In this document: in pieces, positions 22,420-31,116 of the stretch
How the letters are laid out: each line of letters starts with the position of its first letter
How positions within the stretch are numbered: position 1 is the first letter of the stretch
Assembly: GCA_020442275.1 (NCBI GenBank)
Contig: JAGRKN010000247.1
Location: 1 to 39,737, forward strand
Direction of reading: 5' to 3'
From: Rhodoblastus sp.
GTDB lineage: Bacteria > Pseudomonadota > Alphaproteobacteria > Rhizobiales > Beijerinckiaceae
DNA: 39,737 nucleotides
Translations under genes and position numbers: made by a program
Notes under the pieces: generated by a model
The model's database searches: none
Told to the model about the DNA's origin: nothing
Seen by the model: the letters and a program-made list of their open reading frames with translations, nothing else

Positions 22420-24801
22420 ATGCCAAACATTCCCAACGCCGGTTCAGGCGGGGAACGACAGGACGAGACGTTCGGTCAACTTCTCGAGAAACATCTCGCC
22501 AAGGGCACGCGTCCGCCGACGCTCTCGTCGGCGAAACCCAAGCCATGGGGAAAGGACGAGTTTGCTCGGGCATGCGGCGCCAGATCGTCTGAAACAGTCC
22601 GTTTGTGGCGCCAAGACGAGTCCCGCCCACGAAAAATAGAGCCAGTTCTCGACGCGCTGTTTGGTGACGATCCCGAATCTGACACGCCGCAATATGCGAA
22701 GTGGCGCGCCGAGTTAGAACAGGCGTGGCTGCGCGCCGCTTCGCCGAATTCCGGTCACATTGCCACCGCGTCGCCGAAACCACTACAGCCCGCGACGATG
22801 TATGGAGTCCCGCCGCCCAATCCAGACTTCACCGGGCGTGAAAACGATCTCAAGGCACTGCACGCCATCCTCTGCCACGCCGAGAATCCAAAGGCCATTA
22901 CGCCTGCCGCCGTTTTCGGCATGGGCGGCGTTGGCAAGACATCGCTTGTCACCGCTTACGCCTATCGGCATATCACCGACTATGCTGGCGTCTGGTGGGC
23001 GCCTGCCGAGAACCGTACAGCGCTGCTCGCGAGCCTTGCCCAACTTGGCGCCGTGCTCAATCCGGAAATCGGAAAGAGCCCCGATCTCGAACTTGCCGCG
23101 AAACGGACCCTGGCCCTGTTGGCAGAATCCGAGCGCCCCTGGCTGCTCATCTACGACAACGTGCCCACACCGGCGGACATTCGCGGGCTTCTGGCGGGCG
23201 GGCACACGCGATTTCTTATTTCGACGCGCTGGGCAAACTGGGCCGGCCTCGCCAAGGAGTTGGAACTCGATCTCTGGCCTGAGGACACCGCAATCGAATT
23301 CCTCGTCAGGCGCGTCAAGAATACGTCGGTTGGCGATGCGCGAAGGCTAGTTTCCGCGCTCGGCTGTTTACCCCTTGCGATCGATCATGCTGCCGCTTAC
23401 CTGCGCCACACCGGCGCCTCGGTGACGCGCTATCTGTGGCGGTTGCGCGAACTCATGGCCGAGCCGCCGATCAGCGCCGATTACCCGCGCTCCATCTACG
23501 CAACCTTCACGCTGGCTGTTGCGCATGCCGCCTCTGAATGCGACGGCGCGGAGGAGCTCCTGTCCATACTTGCGGTGCTTGCGCCCGAGCGCGTCCCGCT
23601 CTGGCTCGTCGAAAACTTCATCGCAGACGACATCGTCCGAAATCGCGCCATCGCGATGCTCTCGCTGGTATCCCTGATCCGCCACGACCCAATCGACGAC
23701 AGTCGACCGGCAATCATCATTCACCGTCTCGTGCAGGCCGTTATGCGCGAACGCCTTCGCGCCCAAACGGACACGCTTGAAACAGTCGGCAATCGGGCGA
23801 TTACAGCGGTCGTCGGTTTCTTCCCGGAAGAGCCGTTTCGCGCGATTGCCGAATGGCCGCAATGCGAGGTGCTTGCGCCGCACGGGCTGCATCTCTTGAA
23901 ACTATCGGAAACGGCGCGACTTGACCCCGATACCTACCTGCCTTTGGGATATCGCTTGGGGCGCTTCCTGCACGGCCGCTCGCAGCTGCGCCAGGCGGCC
24001 GAAGTCTATTATCATACGGTCTTAGGCGGCCGCAGCGCCGTCGGCTGCGACCACCCGCTCGTCATGAAAGTGATTGCGGTGTTCGCCAATCTCTTTCGTG
24101 ACGCCGGAAAATTTCGCTATGCTGAGCCTCTCGCGAGGGCGTCGATCATTCTCGCGACGCAGAAATATGGCCGCGTCCACCAGGCCGTCGCCGAGTATGT
24201 GAATGGTCTCGCTACCCTGCTTCGGGACATAAAGCGCTTTTCGGAAGCCAGGGCCTGTTTCGACGAGGCCATCGCCATAGCCGAAGAAGCGTTCGGCAAG
24301 GCGTCCTTCCGCGTCGCAACCTACACCAACAATTTTGGGGTTCTGCTCTTCATGGAGCAGACGCTCGATCGTGCTGAGGAAAAATTTAGATCCGCAATCG
24401 CAATCGGCGAGGCAGAGCGCGGCAAACGCGACGTGGACGTCGAAACCTGGCGTCACAACCTCGCGCAGGTCCTCGTCGCGCGCCACAAATACAGCGAAGC
24501 GCGCAAGCTCATGAACCGACTTATGCCCGTGTTGAAGGAAGGGCTGGGCGCAAAGCATCCGAACTACCTTCGCAGTCGTGTCACCCTTGCGAAGATCCTT
24601 TTGGTAGCGAACAAACCTGATGACGCGTTCATAGAGGCGAACGCGGCCGTCATGCTGTACGAGCTCAAGAAGGATCACCCATGGACACGAGACGCGGCGA
24701 TGACAACCGCCTGCGCGCTTGTTGCATTGAACCGTGACGCCGAGGCCGTCGATCTTTGCGCGAAATACGCTCTCGATCTTGCGGAATGCGCATCACGCTG
24801 A
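22420..24801 (+). CDS. NLR-like STAND NTPase: HTH, NB-ARC, TPR
   Basis: A 793-residue protein. Residues 40-85 (WGKDEFARACGARSSETVRL) look like an XRE-type HTH. The NB-ARC module follows: TGREN (138-142), Walker A GMGGVGKTS (167-175), Walker B WLLIYDNV (241-248), FLISTRW (265-271) as the sensor strand, and GCLPLAI (315-321), the GLPL motif. Residues about 530-790 are TPR repeats with the kinesin-light-chain-like pattern (LANLFRDAGKFRYAEPLARA). Bacterial NB-ARC/TPR proteins of this kind include antiphage NLRs; the TPRs would sense a ligand and the NTPase oligomerise. There is no obvious effector domain; the short HTH-like N-terminus must serve or recruit one. The frame is open upstream to 22336, but ATG 22420 gives a compact start. 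Confidence 0.9.
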   Translation: MPNIPNAGSGGERQDETFGQLLEKHLAKGTRPPTLSSAKPKPWGKDEFARACGARSSETVRLWRQDESRPRKIEPVLDALFGDDPESDTPQYAKWRAELEQAWLRAASPNSGHIATASPKPLQPATMYGVPPPNPDFTGRENDLKALHAILCHAENPKAITPAAVFGMGGVGKTSLVTAYAYRHITDYAGVWWAPAENRTALLASLAQLGAVLNPEIGKSPDLELAAKRTLALLAESERPWLLIYDNVPTPADIRGLLAGGHTRFLISTRWANWAGLAKELELDLWPEDTAIEFLVRRVKNTSVGDARRLVSALGCLPLAIDHAAAYLRHTGASVTRYLWRLRELMAEPPISADYPRSIYATFTLAVAHAASECDGAEELLSILAVLAPERVPLWLVENFIADDIVRNRAIAMLSLVSLIRHDPIDDSRPAIIIHRLVQAVMRERLRAQTDTLETVGNRAITAVVGFFPEEPFRAIAEWPQCEVLAPHGLHLLKLSETARLDPDTYLPLGYRLGRFLHGRSQLRQAAEVYYHTVLGGRSAVGCDHPLVMKVIAVFANLFRDAGKFRYAEPLARASIILATQKYGRVHQAVAEYVNGLATLLRDIKRFSEARACFDEAIAIAEEAFGKASFRVATYTNNFGVLLFMEQTLDRAEEKFRSAIAIGEAERGKRDVDVETWRHNLAQVLVARHKYSEARKLMNRLMPVLKEGLGAKHPNYLRSRVTLAKILLVANKPDDAFIEANAAVMLYELKKDHPWTRDAAMTTACALVALNRDAEAVDLCAKYALDLAECASR

Positions 24802-24857
24802 TTCCTTCACCGTGCGTGACGCCCAATCATGAAACGCGGGCGGTCGGAGGCCGATCG

Positions 24858-25460
24858 TCACAGGTCAACCCCCCAGCCATTGCCGCCACGCGGCGGCTCG
24901 CCGGGACGGCCGGGTCGCAGCAGACTGCCGTATCCCTCGCGCGCGCGGTCGTCCCGATAGGTCACGTCGCCAAAGTGAATTCTATGGCGCGGATAGTCCC
25001 ACATGACGTCGCGATACGCGCGCAGGCAGGCGCGAAAGCCGCCGGCGCGCCCAACAAAATACGCGCCCATCGCCGCAACTACCGGATAACCGACGCCGAG
25101 CACCGGCGTATCGAGCGTCACGCCGGCGCTGGCGGCCGTCCCCATCACGGTCGTCGCCAGGACAGCTCCGGCTGCAAGGCCATTGCTTCGGCGCTCCGCC
25201 TTGTCGAACAGGCGCAATGGCGAACCGGGAAAGTCGGACAGCCAACCCATAGCCCGCACGCTCTCGCGCAGGAGAATAGCCTGAATATAGAGATTGCCGG
25301 TTTCAGTGGACCAGACGTTGGCGAGTCCATCCCGCGCAGCGACGAAAGCTGGCACACCCAGCCCAACGGCCGTGTAGCCCAGTGTGTCTCGCCAACGATT
25401 CAGTGTTGATGCGGCTCGTCGAAATGCGCCCTGCGGACTGTCGGAATTCATGTCGTTCAT
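24858..25460 (-). CDS. Hypothetical membrane protein
   Basis: A 200-residue protein starting MNDMNSDSPQGAFRRAASTL. Hydrophobic stretches are at about 30-43, 93-113 (NGLAAGAVLATTVMGTAASA) and 120-140 (VLGVGYPVVAAMGAYFVGRA). The tail is glycine/proline-rich and hydrophilic (LLRPGRPGEPPRGGNGWG). It is convergent with the NLR gene. No Shine-Dalgarno is clear; ATG 25451 is the alternative start. The AT-rich 25461-25617 upstream probably holds its promoter. I recall similar proteins near transfer genes of alphaproteobacterial elements but cannot name a family. Confidence 0.65.
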   Translation of the reverse strand: MNDMNSDSPQGAFRRAASTLNRWRDTLGYTAVGLGVPAFVAARDGLANVWSTETGNLYIQAILLRESVRAMGWLSDFPGSPLRLFDKAERRSNGLAAGAVLATTVMGTAASAGVTLDTPVLGVGYPVVAAMGAYFVGRAGGFRACLRAYRDVMWDYPRHRIHFGDVTYRDDRAREGYGSLLRPGRPGEPPRGGNGWGVDL

Positions 25461-25617
25461 ATGTATTATTCGATATGTGTTGAAGTATTGCCATGAGTAT
25501 TTATAGATATCGCCAGCACGTCAAATTATTATTTAATTTCATCATTATATTCAATATTTGTGCGGATTTTTGCAAGGATTTCAATTCGCGCGACCACCAT
25601 GACGGATGACTGCAGCC

Positions 25618-26304
25618 TCACGCCGCCGCTTTCCAAAGCCTGTCGGCGAGCGAGCGTTCTTCAGGGCCGAGCGCGTTGGCGTAGATGGCCGTGGTGGCGA
25701 GGCGCGCATGGCCAAGCCATTTCTGGGCGAGGGTGACGGGCACGCCCGATTGCAGGGCAGACACCGCAAAGCCGTGGCGCAGGCCGCGCGGGGTTGCGCG
25801 CACACCGGTGATGCCCGCCGCCACCATGCCGCGCTTGACGATCCGCCAGCCGGTCGCGCGACAAAATGGCCAGATGCGCGGCGCCGTCTCCGAAGTGCTA
25901 TTGCCGCCCGGGCCGATCAATAACCGCAGACGGCGAACGAGTTGCGGCGGCAGCGGCACTTCGCGCACCACATGCCGCCGGCGCTTCAGGGTCGTGAGCG
26001 CCGCCACGCCGGCATCGAGCTGAATGTCGCGCACGCGCAGCGCCAGCACCTCGCTGATGCGCGCACCCGTCCATGCCAGCATTTCGATGAAGGCAAATTC
26101 CGCCAGCGGCTGCGTCGCCGCCCAGGCGAGCAGGCGGCGGCGTTCGGCAACGTTCACGTATTTGCGGTCGCCGTCATGGGCATAGAGGCAGAAGCCATCA
26201 TCCGCCCGTTGCGCGAAATTGCGCGCGGCTGAGCGCATCGAAGATGGCGAGCGGGACGGCGCACGCGCCCCGCTGCGGGCAGGCCGCCTGTAGGTGCCGG
26301 ACAT
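25618..26304 (-). CDS. Short tyrosine recombinase
   Basis: A 228-residue site-specific recombinase consisting almost only of the catalytic domain. Active-site residues visible are the Arg in GARISEVLALR (about 81), Lys in LKRRRH (about 107), RGLRHGFAV (about 172-180, where the usual first His is Arg), WLGHA (about 195) and the nucleophile Tyr in IYANAL (about 207). It lacks the N-terminal arm-binding domain of large integrases, as in XerC/D-like or invertase-type recombinases. Its start lies 36 bp from one arm of an 18-bp inverted repeat that encloses 102 bp, which could be its substrate. The frame's first 30 residues are basic and may be partly untranslated. Confidence 0.88.
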   Translation of the reverse strand: MSGTYRRPARSGARAPSRSPSSMRSAARNFAQRADDGFCLYAHDGDRKYVNVAERRRLLAWAATQPLAEFAFIEMLAWTGARISEVLALRVRDIQLDAGVAALTTLKRRRHVVREVPLPPQLVRRLRLLIGPGGNSTSETAPRIWPFCRATGWRIVKRGMVAAGITGVRATPRGLRHGFAVSALQSGVPVTLAQKWLGHARLATTAIYANALGPEERSLADRLWKAAA

Positions 26305-26340
26305 GGCTGAGCTTTCCGAAGGGGCGCGAAACTGCGACCG

Positions 26341-26478
26341 TTCTGCCTATATTGTTGCAGCTTAAAACCATTAAAAATCAGCGTGATAGACGGGTACAAA
26401 GCCACCCTGCCCCGCCAACCGTTCTGAATCCGGTCAGATTAGCTTGAATCTGCGCACCCCGCAACAATATAGGCAGAA
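26341..26478. repeat. 18-bp perfect inverted repeat around a 102-bp segment
   Basis: ttctgcctatattgttgc at 26341-26358 and its exact complement at 26461-26478 flank 102 bp (26359-26460). The pair lies between the tyrosine recombinase gene (start 26304, -) and the gene at 26669 (+). Arms of this length beside a small tyrosine recombinase are the layout of an invertible DNA switch; they could instead be paired binding sites. Confidence 0.85.
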
Positions 26479-26668
26479 ATGTTACAGAATAGTAATCGGT
26501 TGTATTGGCAAATCATTTTGCGTCATCTGAAGTAAAATAAAGTAAACTTAAGTAAAATATTGCTTTCGTTATTACTTTCATCAATTTGTCTGTTATTATA
26601 TTTCATCTTTATTTGACTGCGGCCAATTTTATTTGATCGGTACTTTGGCCGAAATGATGGAGGCGATG
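26479..26668. other. AT-rich upstream region with short repeats
   Basis: Contains near-repeats of aagtaaa(a/c) at about 26530-26560 and a very low GC stretch to 26630. It is the likely promoter region of the gene at 26669; no gene is supported inside. Confidence 0.45.
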
Positions 26669-27196
26669 ATGGCAGAGATACCAGGCGCAAGAGGATTTGC
26701 CCGCAGGCTACGCGACGGCGCAATTGTCGGCGCGGCCGCCGCGATGATCATTTCTCCCTTTGCAGCCAATGCGCAGCAGGCGACGAAGATCGCGGCGCAC
26801 CGTAGCTATGGCCCCACAGCGATCGAGCTGCAGGACGCCAAGCGCATCACGGCAGATACCGACTGCAAGAAGTTCAAATTCTCCCGCGCAGAGGACGCCG
26901 CTGATACGGCTGTGTGCGAATATTTCCGCGGTCAGGTGCTTCAGCGCGACATCAAGGCGACTGACCGCGACATCAAGGCGACTGACCGCGACATCAGGGC
27001 GCTCGATGCTGATATTCAAAAGGCCGATGCGGACATCGCCTGCATGGCGATAATCAGGGCCGAGCGCATCAAGAAGGGTACGCTTGTAACCCGCGACATT
27101 ATTCTCCGGTATGGGAAAGATCGCATGTGCGAATTGGTGCGTGACTATAATCTCTCACAACTCACGCCGCAGGGTTTGCCCCGCCCGCAACTTTGA
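26669..27196 (+). CDS. Secreted repeat protein
   Basis: A 175-residue protein. GGAGG 5 nt upstream decides ATG 26669 over three nearby Met codons. AIVGAAAAMIISPFAANA is a signal peptide, cut near residue 37. The mature part holds a heptad-like repeat, RDIKATD twice followed by RDIRALD and ADIQKAD, encoded by 21-bp tandem DNA repeats (26945-27007), which suggests a coiled coil. Four cysteines flank it (DCKKFKF, AVCEYF, IACMAI, RMCELV), possibly two disulfides. The 3' end overlaps the convergent gene at 27162 by 35 bp. Periplasmic location is likely; function unknown. Confidence 0.7.
   Translation: MAEIPGARGFARRLRDGAIVGAAAAMIISPFAANAQQATKIAAHRSYGPTAIELQDAKRITADTDCKKFKFSRAEDAADTAVCEYFRGQVLQRDIKATDRDIKATDRDIRALDADIQKADADIACMAIIRAERIKKGTLVTRDIILRYGKDRMCELVRDYNLSQLTPQGLPRPQL
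26945..27007 (+). repeat. Three 21-bp tandem repeats
   Basis: Unit cgcgacatcaaggcgactga+c: two perfect copies (26945-26965, 26966-26986) and a diverged third. In frame, each adds seven residues (RDIKATD), so copy changes would keep the frame. Confidence 0.85.
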
Positions 27197-28745
27197 TTCT
27201 TGGCGGTGCCTGCACGGCTCCATTCTTGGCGTTTGCTGGTGCATGTGTAGCCGTTTTCGTACTGTCGGGCTTCGCAGGTGCCGCCGCTGGTTTTTGTGTC
27301 GCGGCAGCCTTCTTCGGGCCATCCGACACCAGGTCGGCAAACATGTCCTCCTTCGCTTCAGTCCGTTCCGCTTTGACGGCCGTCCGTTCCGCTTTGACGG
27401 CCGTCCGTTCTGCTTTCGTAATCGCTTTGGCGGCTTTTGTCGCTTCCGCCCCGCGATTTTGAGCTGTCTGCTGCTGCTGAAGACGGCGCTCCTCTTTCTC
27501 TGCTGACGCAAGTTGCGCGGCTTGCTGCCTTTGCTGCGGCGTTCCCGATTTGGCTGCCTCCCATTGTGCTTGCTGAACGCGCTTTAGCGCTTCTTGGTCG
27601 CCATCATGCGCAGCGCGTTCTGTGCTGGAGTCCAGTCCGACTTTCAGTCCTCTCTTGATCTGCTGTCGCATTACCCGGCTCTTGAATATCGACTGCCCCT
27701 GACGATTCATCGCCGCCTGCGTATCCGCGTCAGGTGCCTGCGCAGCACGACGGGCAATTTCCGCATCCTGCTGCGCGTGAATTCTATCCATTTCCTCGCG
27801 TGCGCGACGCGCTGCTTCATGGTCGCCCTTGCGTTCGGCCTTCTCCGCCTTTGTCTGCGCTGCGATGAATGCACGCTCTCCCTTCGCCGCTTCACCCACA
27901 TCGTATTCATGCAGGCTGTTAATGTACCGCGCGCCCGCTCTGCGGATGACAGCCGTGTCTTTCAGCGACTGCTGCTTTTCCTCTTGAGAAAGCGGGCTAC
28001 CCTTGCCCAGACCCAGCATGTCGCGATCACGTCCGGCCTGTTTGATGGCGCTGGCATCGAACCCTTGCGAGCTAAGCGTCTTGATCGTGCTGATATCGGA
28101 AACACCAAGACCAGCCCGCGCGAACTCCGAGGTGTGGAAGTTGCGTTCGGTGAGCGTGCCAATGCCCTTGCTGGGATTGTACACCTCGCCATCCATCGCG
28201 CCGTAGGCGGCGGAACTGCCCGATGTGCCCCGCGCATTTCCACCTGAATTTCCGCTATCAACATTGGTGCCCGCGGTGGTAGCCGTGCGCATGCCGCCAA
28301 GCGGGCGCTCGACGCCCACAAGGCCAGTGAGGGGATCAATTCCATCCTTATTGGGCTTGTCCTTATCCGCGCCCGCAGTCGCGGCTGATGCGGGCGGCTG
28401 GCGCATCGCCTTTAATTCGCGCTCGGTCTTGCTGCCGAGAAACTCGGCCAGGGCCGACGCCACCATGACCGCAAGGCGCGTGTCGCTGCTGGCGGCGTGC
28501 AGTCCTGTCGCGCCGGCATTTGTCGCGGGGCCTTTGCGGATCGCGTGGCCCGCCAGCTCATGCATTTCATTTGCCGTTACGCCCGGATAGCCGAGCCGAC
28601 GTATTTCCGTCAGCAGCCGGTTGCCGAGAATCATCTGCGCATCGCGCATCGCCGGATCATCGAAGGTTCGCGTCGTCGCGCGCGGGGGCGCTGCCTCGGG
28701 CGCACCGTTCATACTCAGCACATTGGGCGGAAGCTCACGGTTCAT
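27162..28745 (-). CDS. Large hypothetical charged protein with KxER repeats
   Basis: A 527-residue protein. The start is ATG 28745, with GGAG 7 nt upstream; the longer frame to 28790 lies inside the previous gene. Residues 1-110 form a helical domain (AQMILGNRLLTEIRRLGYPG), followed by a Gly/Ser-rich linker (TNVDSGNSGGNARGTSG) and a long charged coiled region (KAEKAERKGDHEAARRAREE). Near residue 440 the sequence TAVKAER repeats three times, encoded by 21-bp DNA repeats. The Ala/Pro/Lys-rich tail is low complexity. It overlaps the upstream small gene by 11 nt. No enzyme motif is seen. It may be a structural or DNA-associated protein of the element. Confidence 0.75.
   Translation of the reverse strand: MNRELPPNVLSMNGAPEAAPPRATTRTFDDPAMRDAQMILGNRLLTEIRRLGYPGVTANEMHELAGHAIRKGPATNAGATGLHAASSDTRLAVMVASALAEFLGSKTERELKAMRQPPASAATAGADKDKPNKDGIDPLTGLVGVERPLGGMRTATTAGTNVDSGNSGGNARGTSGSSAAYGAMDGEVYNPSKGIGTLTERNFHTSEFARAGLGVSDISTIKTLSSQGFDASAIKQAGRDRDMLGLGKGSPLSQEEKQQSLKDTAVIRRAGARYINSLHEYDVGEAAKGERAFIAAQTKAEKAERKGDHEAARRAREEMDRIHAQQDAEIARRAAQAPDADTQAAMNRQGQSIFKSRVMRQQIKRGLKVGLDSSTERAAHDGDQEALKRVQQAQWEAAKSGTPQQRQQAAQLASAEKEERRLQQQQTAQNRGAEATKAAKAITKAERTAVKAERTAVKAERTEAKEDMFADLVSDGPKKAAATQKPAAAPAKPDSTKTATHAPANAKNGAVQAPPRIKVAGGANPAA
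27361..27418 (-). repeat. 21-bp tandem repeats coding KAERTAV
   Basis: Unit gtccgttccgctttgacggc+c: copies at 27361-27381 and 27382-27402 and a partial third. In the minus-strand gene they code repeated AVKAERT heptads. Confidence 0.85.
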
Positions 28746-29013
28746 GGAGTGACTCCATGATGCGTTCCGCAAGTTCGCGGGCGTTTTCAAGAGACTCCGG
28801 CGGCAGCGAGGCGAGGATCAACGCCTGCATGTCGTCGCGCGTGTGCGGATCGACCAGATCATCGATAACCGATTGCAGGGCCATATCACCCGCGGCTGCG
28901 TCACGCTCGCGGGCACGAATTTTTCGCGCCACCAGCGCGGCGCGCAGTTCGATCGCCCGGGTGCAGCCGAGGGAAATCACATTGCCGAAATTGCAATCGT
29001 CGCGGTCAACCAT
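28735..29013 (-). CDS. Small hypothetical protein coupled to the 527-aa gene
   Basis: A 92-residue protein from ATG 29013, with GCAGGA 4 nt upstream; the alternative GTG at 29043 has no ribosome site. It is helical and acidic: AIELRAALVARKIRARERDA, then LQSVIDDLVDPHTRDDMQAL and LAERIMESL. Its 3' end overlaps the start of the 527-residue gene by 11 nt, so the two are likely co-translated and may work together. Family unknown. Confidence 0.65.
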   Translation of the reverse strand: MVDRDDCNFGNVISLGCTRAIELRAALVARKIRARERDAAAGDMALQSVIDDLVDPHTRDDMQALILASLPPESLENARELAERIMESLHEP

Positions 29014-29105
29014 ATCGTCCTGCAATACATTCAAAAAAATCACGCAAATATGGATGCATTATCGAATATCGTGGTTTCTTAACGGTTAATGTCGGCGTCA
29101 ATTGT

Positions 29106-29402
29106 ATGTATTTGATGCGGTTTAACGCCATTTTAGCGATTATTATTCATAGTGCGGGGATGGCATCCCAACCAGAAACGTCGAAATACGCGGCGCTGAG
29201 CTGCGACAATCCGGCCGTGAGCACCGCCGCCATTTCCGCCGGATTTGCGGCTGGCATGGCTGGCGGCGCGGTGGTGGGCGGACTGGTCGCTGGCCTGCCC
29301 GGCGCGCTGGTCGGCGCCGGCATCGGCGGCTTTGCGGGCGCGACCACCAATTTCAAACTCTGTAGCCCGCGCAAGCCGCAACCCAAACCGCCGGGACCGT
29401 AG
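29106..29402 (+). CDS. Small glycine-zipper protein
   Basis: A 98-residue protein. A hydrophobic start (MRFNAILAIIIHSAG) may be a signal peptide or anchor. Residues about 42-82 are a glycine-zipper-like stretch (GFAAGMAGGAVVGGLVAG, LPGALVGAGIGGFAGA), as in small membrane-inserting proteins, followed by a proline-rich tail. It is divergent from the gene at 29013, with a 92-bp AT-rich promoter region between them. No strong Shine-Dalgarno precedes ATG 29106 or the Met at 29118. Function unknown. Confidence 0.55.
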   Translation: MYLMRFNAILAIIIHSAGMASQPETSKYAALSCDNPAVSTAAISAGFAAGMAGGAVVGGLVAGLPGALVGAGIGGFAGATTNFKLCSPRKPQPKPPGP

Positions 29403-29427
29403 CCTGCATTCGCAAACCGATTGCGGG

Positions 29428-30426
29428 TTAAAGCGTCTCCCCCAGCGTGGCCGATGCGCAGCTGTCGGCGCAGAATGCAATGATTTCAGCGGATTTCCTG
29501 TGTGACTTTTCATTTTCCGTATTTGGCGCGCGCGGTGTTAGCGGGATCACCGCGCACGGCTTTGTTGCTTCGTCCAAAGCAATCCGCGTTGCCATGAATT
29601 CGCCGCGCAGCGCTTCGTACACGAGTCCGTCGATCCTCCGGTCGAAGTCACTTCCCCAGGCAATGAACCGATTGGCGATGGCAGAAAGTTCATCGGTCGC
29701 CATCTTGTGCGCAATGGCAACGCCCAACGTATGATGGTCGCCATCCCACTCTGGCCAAATCGTCTCGCTCATGACCAAACAGCGCTGCGCCAGATGTGGC
29801 TGCGCGCGTATCAGCAACGCGCCGCGCGTTTCCATCTCGGGCACAAGACCATATTTTTCGAGACGTGCATCGTGGGTCGTCGCGTGTCGCGCCATCATGA
29901 ATTCGCTGAGCGCCATGCCAATGAGCGTTGGGCGCAAGAGCACATCGCCCCACTGGGCGGCCGTAGTCGGCTGCGCGCCTGTGCGCAGGAGACGGCGTTC
30001 GATAAGGGCGTACAGCGTTTCGATCGGCGGCCGGCAATAGTTGGTCGGGTCGTATTGAGCCTCAAAGGCTTCGATGGCGGCATCGAGTTCGCTCAGCAGC
30101 GATTCCTCGTCTGACCCGAAAGACACGCCAGCCCAGCCTTGCAGCGCTTCGACGAATTCGACGCAGGCGAGACGGCGCATGTGCAGCCGCGCGCGCTCCA
30201 TGATGTCCCTGGCTGTCGCCGCGTGTACGGGATCATCCTGATGCGCAAGCGCAAACACCTCGCCATCGCTGAGGAATGTTTCGAGGAACACCTCGGCCAG
30301 GAAATTGTAATCGTAATCCCGTTTGCCCCAGGTGCACCCGCCATAGACAGCGAAATACACCATCAGCGTGAAACAGGCCTGCTCGTAGATGTTGCGTTCG
30401 CGCGCGGAGGATAAACCGTCTGTCAT
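29428..30426 (-). CDS. Hypothetical protein, 332 aa
   Basis: A well-formed 332-residue protein with no domain I recognise. It is mainly helical and acidic, with aromatic-rich stretches (ACFTLMVYFAVYGGCTWGKR) and DYDYNFLAEVFLETFLSDGE near the N-terminus. ATG 30426 gives MTDGLSSARERN. An AT-rich region (30427-30558) upstream must hold its promoter. The gene is convergent with the glycine-zipper gene (26-bp gap). Likely a soluble accessory protein. Confidence 0.75.
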   Translation of the reverse strand: MTDGLSSARERNIYEQACFTLMVYFAVYGGCTWGKRDYDYNFLAEVFLETFLSDGEVFALAHQDDPVHAATARDIMERARLHMRRLACVEFVEALQGWAGVSFGSDEESLLSELDAAIEAFEAQYDPTNYCRPPIETLYALIERRLLRTGAQPTTAAQWGDVLLRPTLIGMALSEFMMARHATTHDARLEKYGLVPEMETRGALLIRAQPHLAQRCLVMSETIWPEWDGDHHTLGVAIAHKMATDELSAIANRFIAWGSDFDRRIDGLVYEALRGEFMATRIALDEATKPCAVIPLTPRAPNTENEKSHRKSAEIIAFCADSCASATLGETL

Positions 30427-30558
30427 TCCAAAATGCCATTAAAAATATCGCAGCAAAATAAGCGTATCTGCGCTGACATTCTGACCCATGACTATTTCGC
30501 ATTGATTAATATAAATCGACTATTAACTCGAAATTAAACATACTATACAGATCGAGCC

Positions 30559-30582
30559 AAAAAAATGACGGACTTCCCCGTC
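30559..30582 (-). terminator. Rho-independent terminator (minus strand)
   Basis: On the minus strand gacgg (30582-30578) pairs with ccgtc (30571-30567) and is followed by a run of seven Ts (30565-30559). It ends transcription of the gene at 30603. Confidence 0.65.
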
Positions 30583-30602
30583 CATCGTCGCGCCGGGCCG
30601 CG

Positions 30603-30914
30603 TTACCTCTGTCGCCGATCGAGAAACAGGGCCAGCGCAATTATCAGGGGGACGGCGATCAGGATAAGGGCCAACCGACGCATGACTTCGGCCATGCCAG
30701 TCAGCGAAAGCGCCAGATCGCTGAAGGTCAGCAGACCGCCCGCGGCGAAGCCGAACGCCGCGAATGCCCCGTAGAAACGACGGTCGGGCCGCTTTCCGAC
30801 CAGACGCCGTCGCATGTCTCCAATGTCGAACCTGTACGTGACATAGAACGCAAGCGGCCAGACGAATGCGCCCGCGACAGCGATTACGAGACTATCGGCA
30901 ATGACATCCAACAC
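30603..30914 (-). CDS. Small three-helix membrane protein
   Basis: A 103-residue protein if GTG 30914 is used, which has GGGGTGA 7 nt upstream; a longer frame starts at 30959. Hydrophobic segments are at about 4-27 (IADSLVIAVAGAFVWPLAF), 46-68 (GAFAAFGFAAGGLLTF) and 78-96 (LALILIAVPLIIALALFL), with basic loops (RRRLVGKRPDRR) on one side. A terminator follows. Function unknown; it is one of several small membrane proteins in this part of the island. Confidence 0.65.
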   Translation of the reverse strand: MLDVIADSLVIAVAGAFVWPLAFYVTYRFDIGDMRRRLVGKRPDRRFYGAFAAFGFAAGGLLTFSDLALSLTGMAEVMRRLALILIAVPLIIALALFLDRRQR

Positions 30915-31080
30915 GATTATTTCACCCCGAACGGCATGAGCGGTGGAAGGTTGAATCACATATCCTCATACCCGCGCATGCAGTGCGCACAGCGTTTCTT
31001 TCAACGGTTACAACCTGATGCGATGTCGAGCAGCGACATGCAAAGGCTTCTGATTGAAGCGCTCACGCCGGGACGGCTCA

Positions 31081-31115
31081 ATAGATCTCCAAACAACGCT
31101 TTGAAGGAGATCTAT
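31081..31115 (+). promoter_or_regulatory. Hairpin hiding a ribosome binding site
   Basis: atagatctcc (31081-31090) is the exact complement of ggagatctat (31106-31115), which contains the GGAG ribosome site of the gene starting at 31117. The spacer is 15 nt. In RNA the site would be buried in a 10-bp stem ending one base from the start codon. Confidence 0.75.
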
Positions 31116-31116
31116 C

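Noticed and set aside
26945..27007. Regular short repeats as a possible CRISPR array
   Set aside because: Units are contiguous with no spacers and are in frame inside a coding region.
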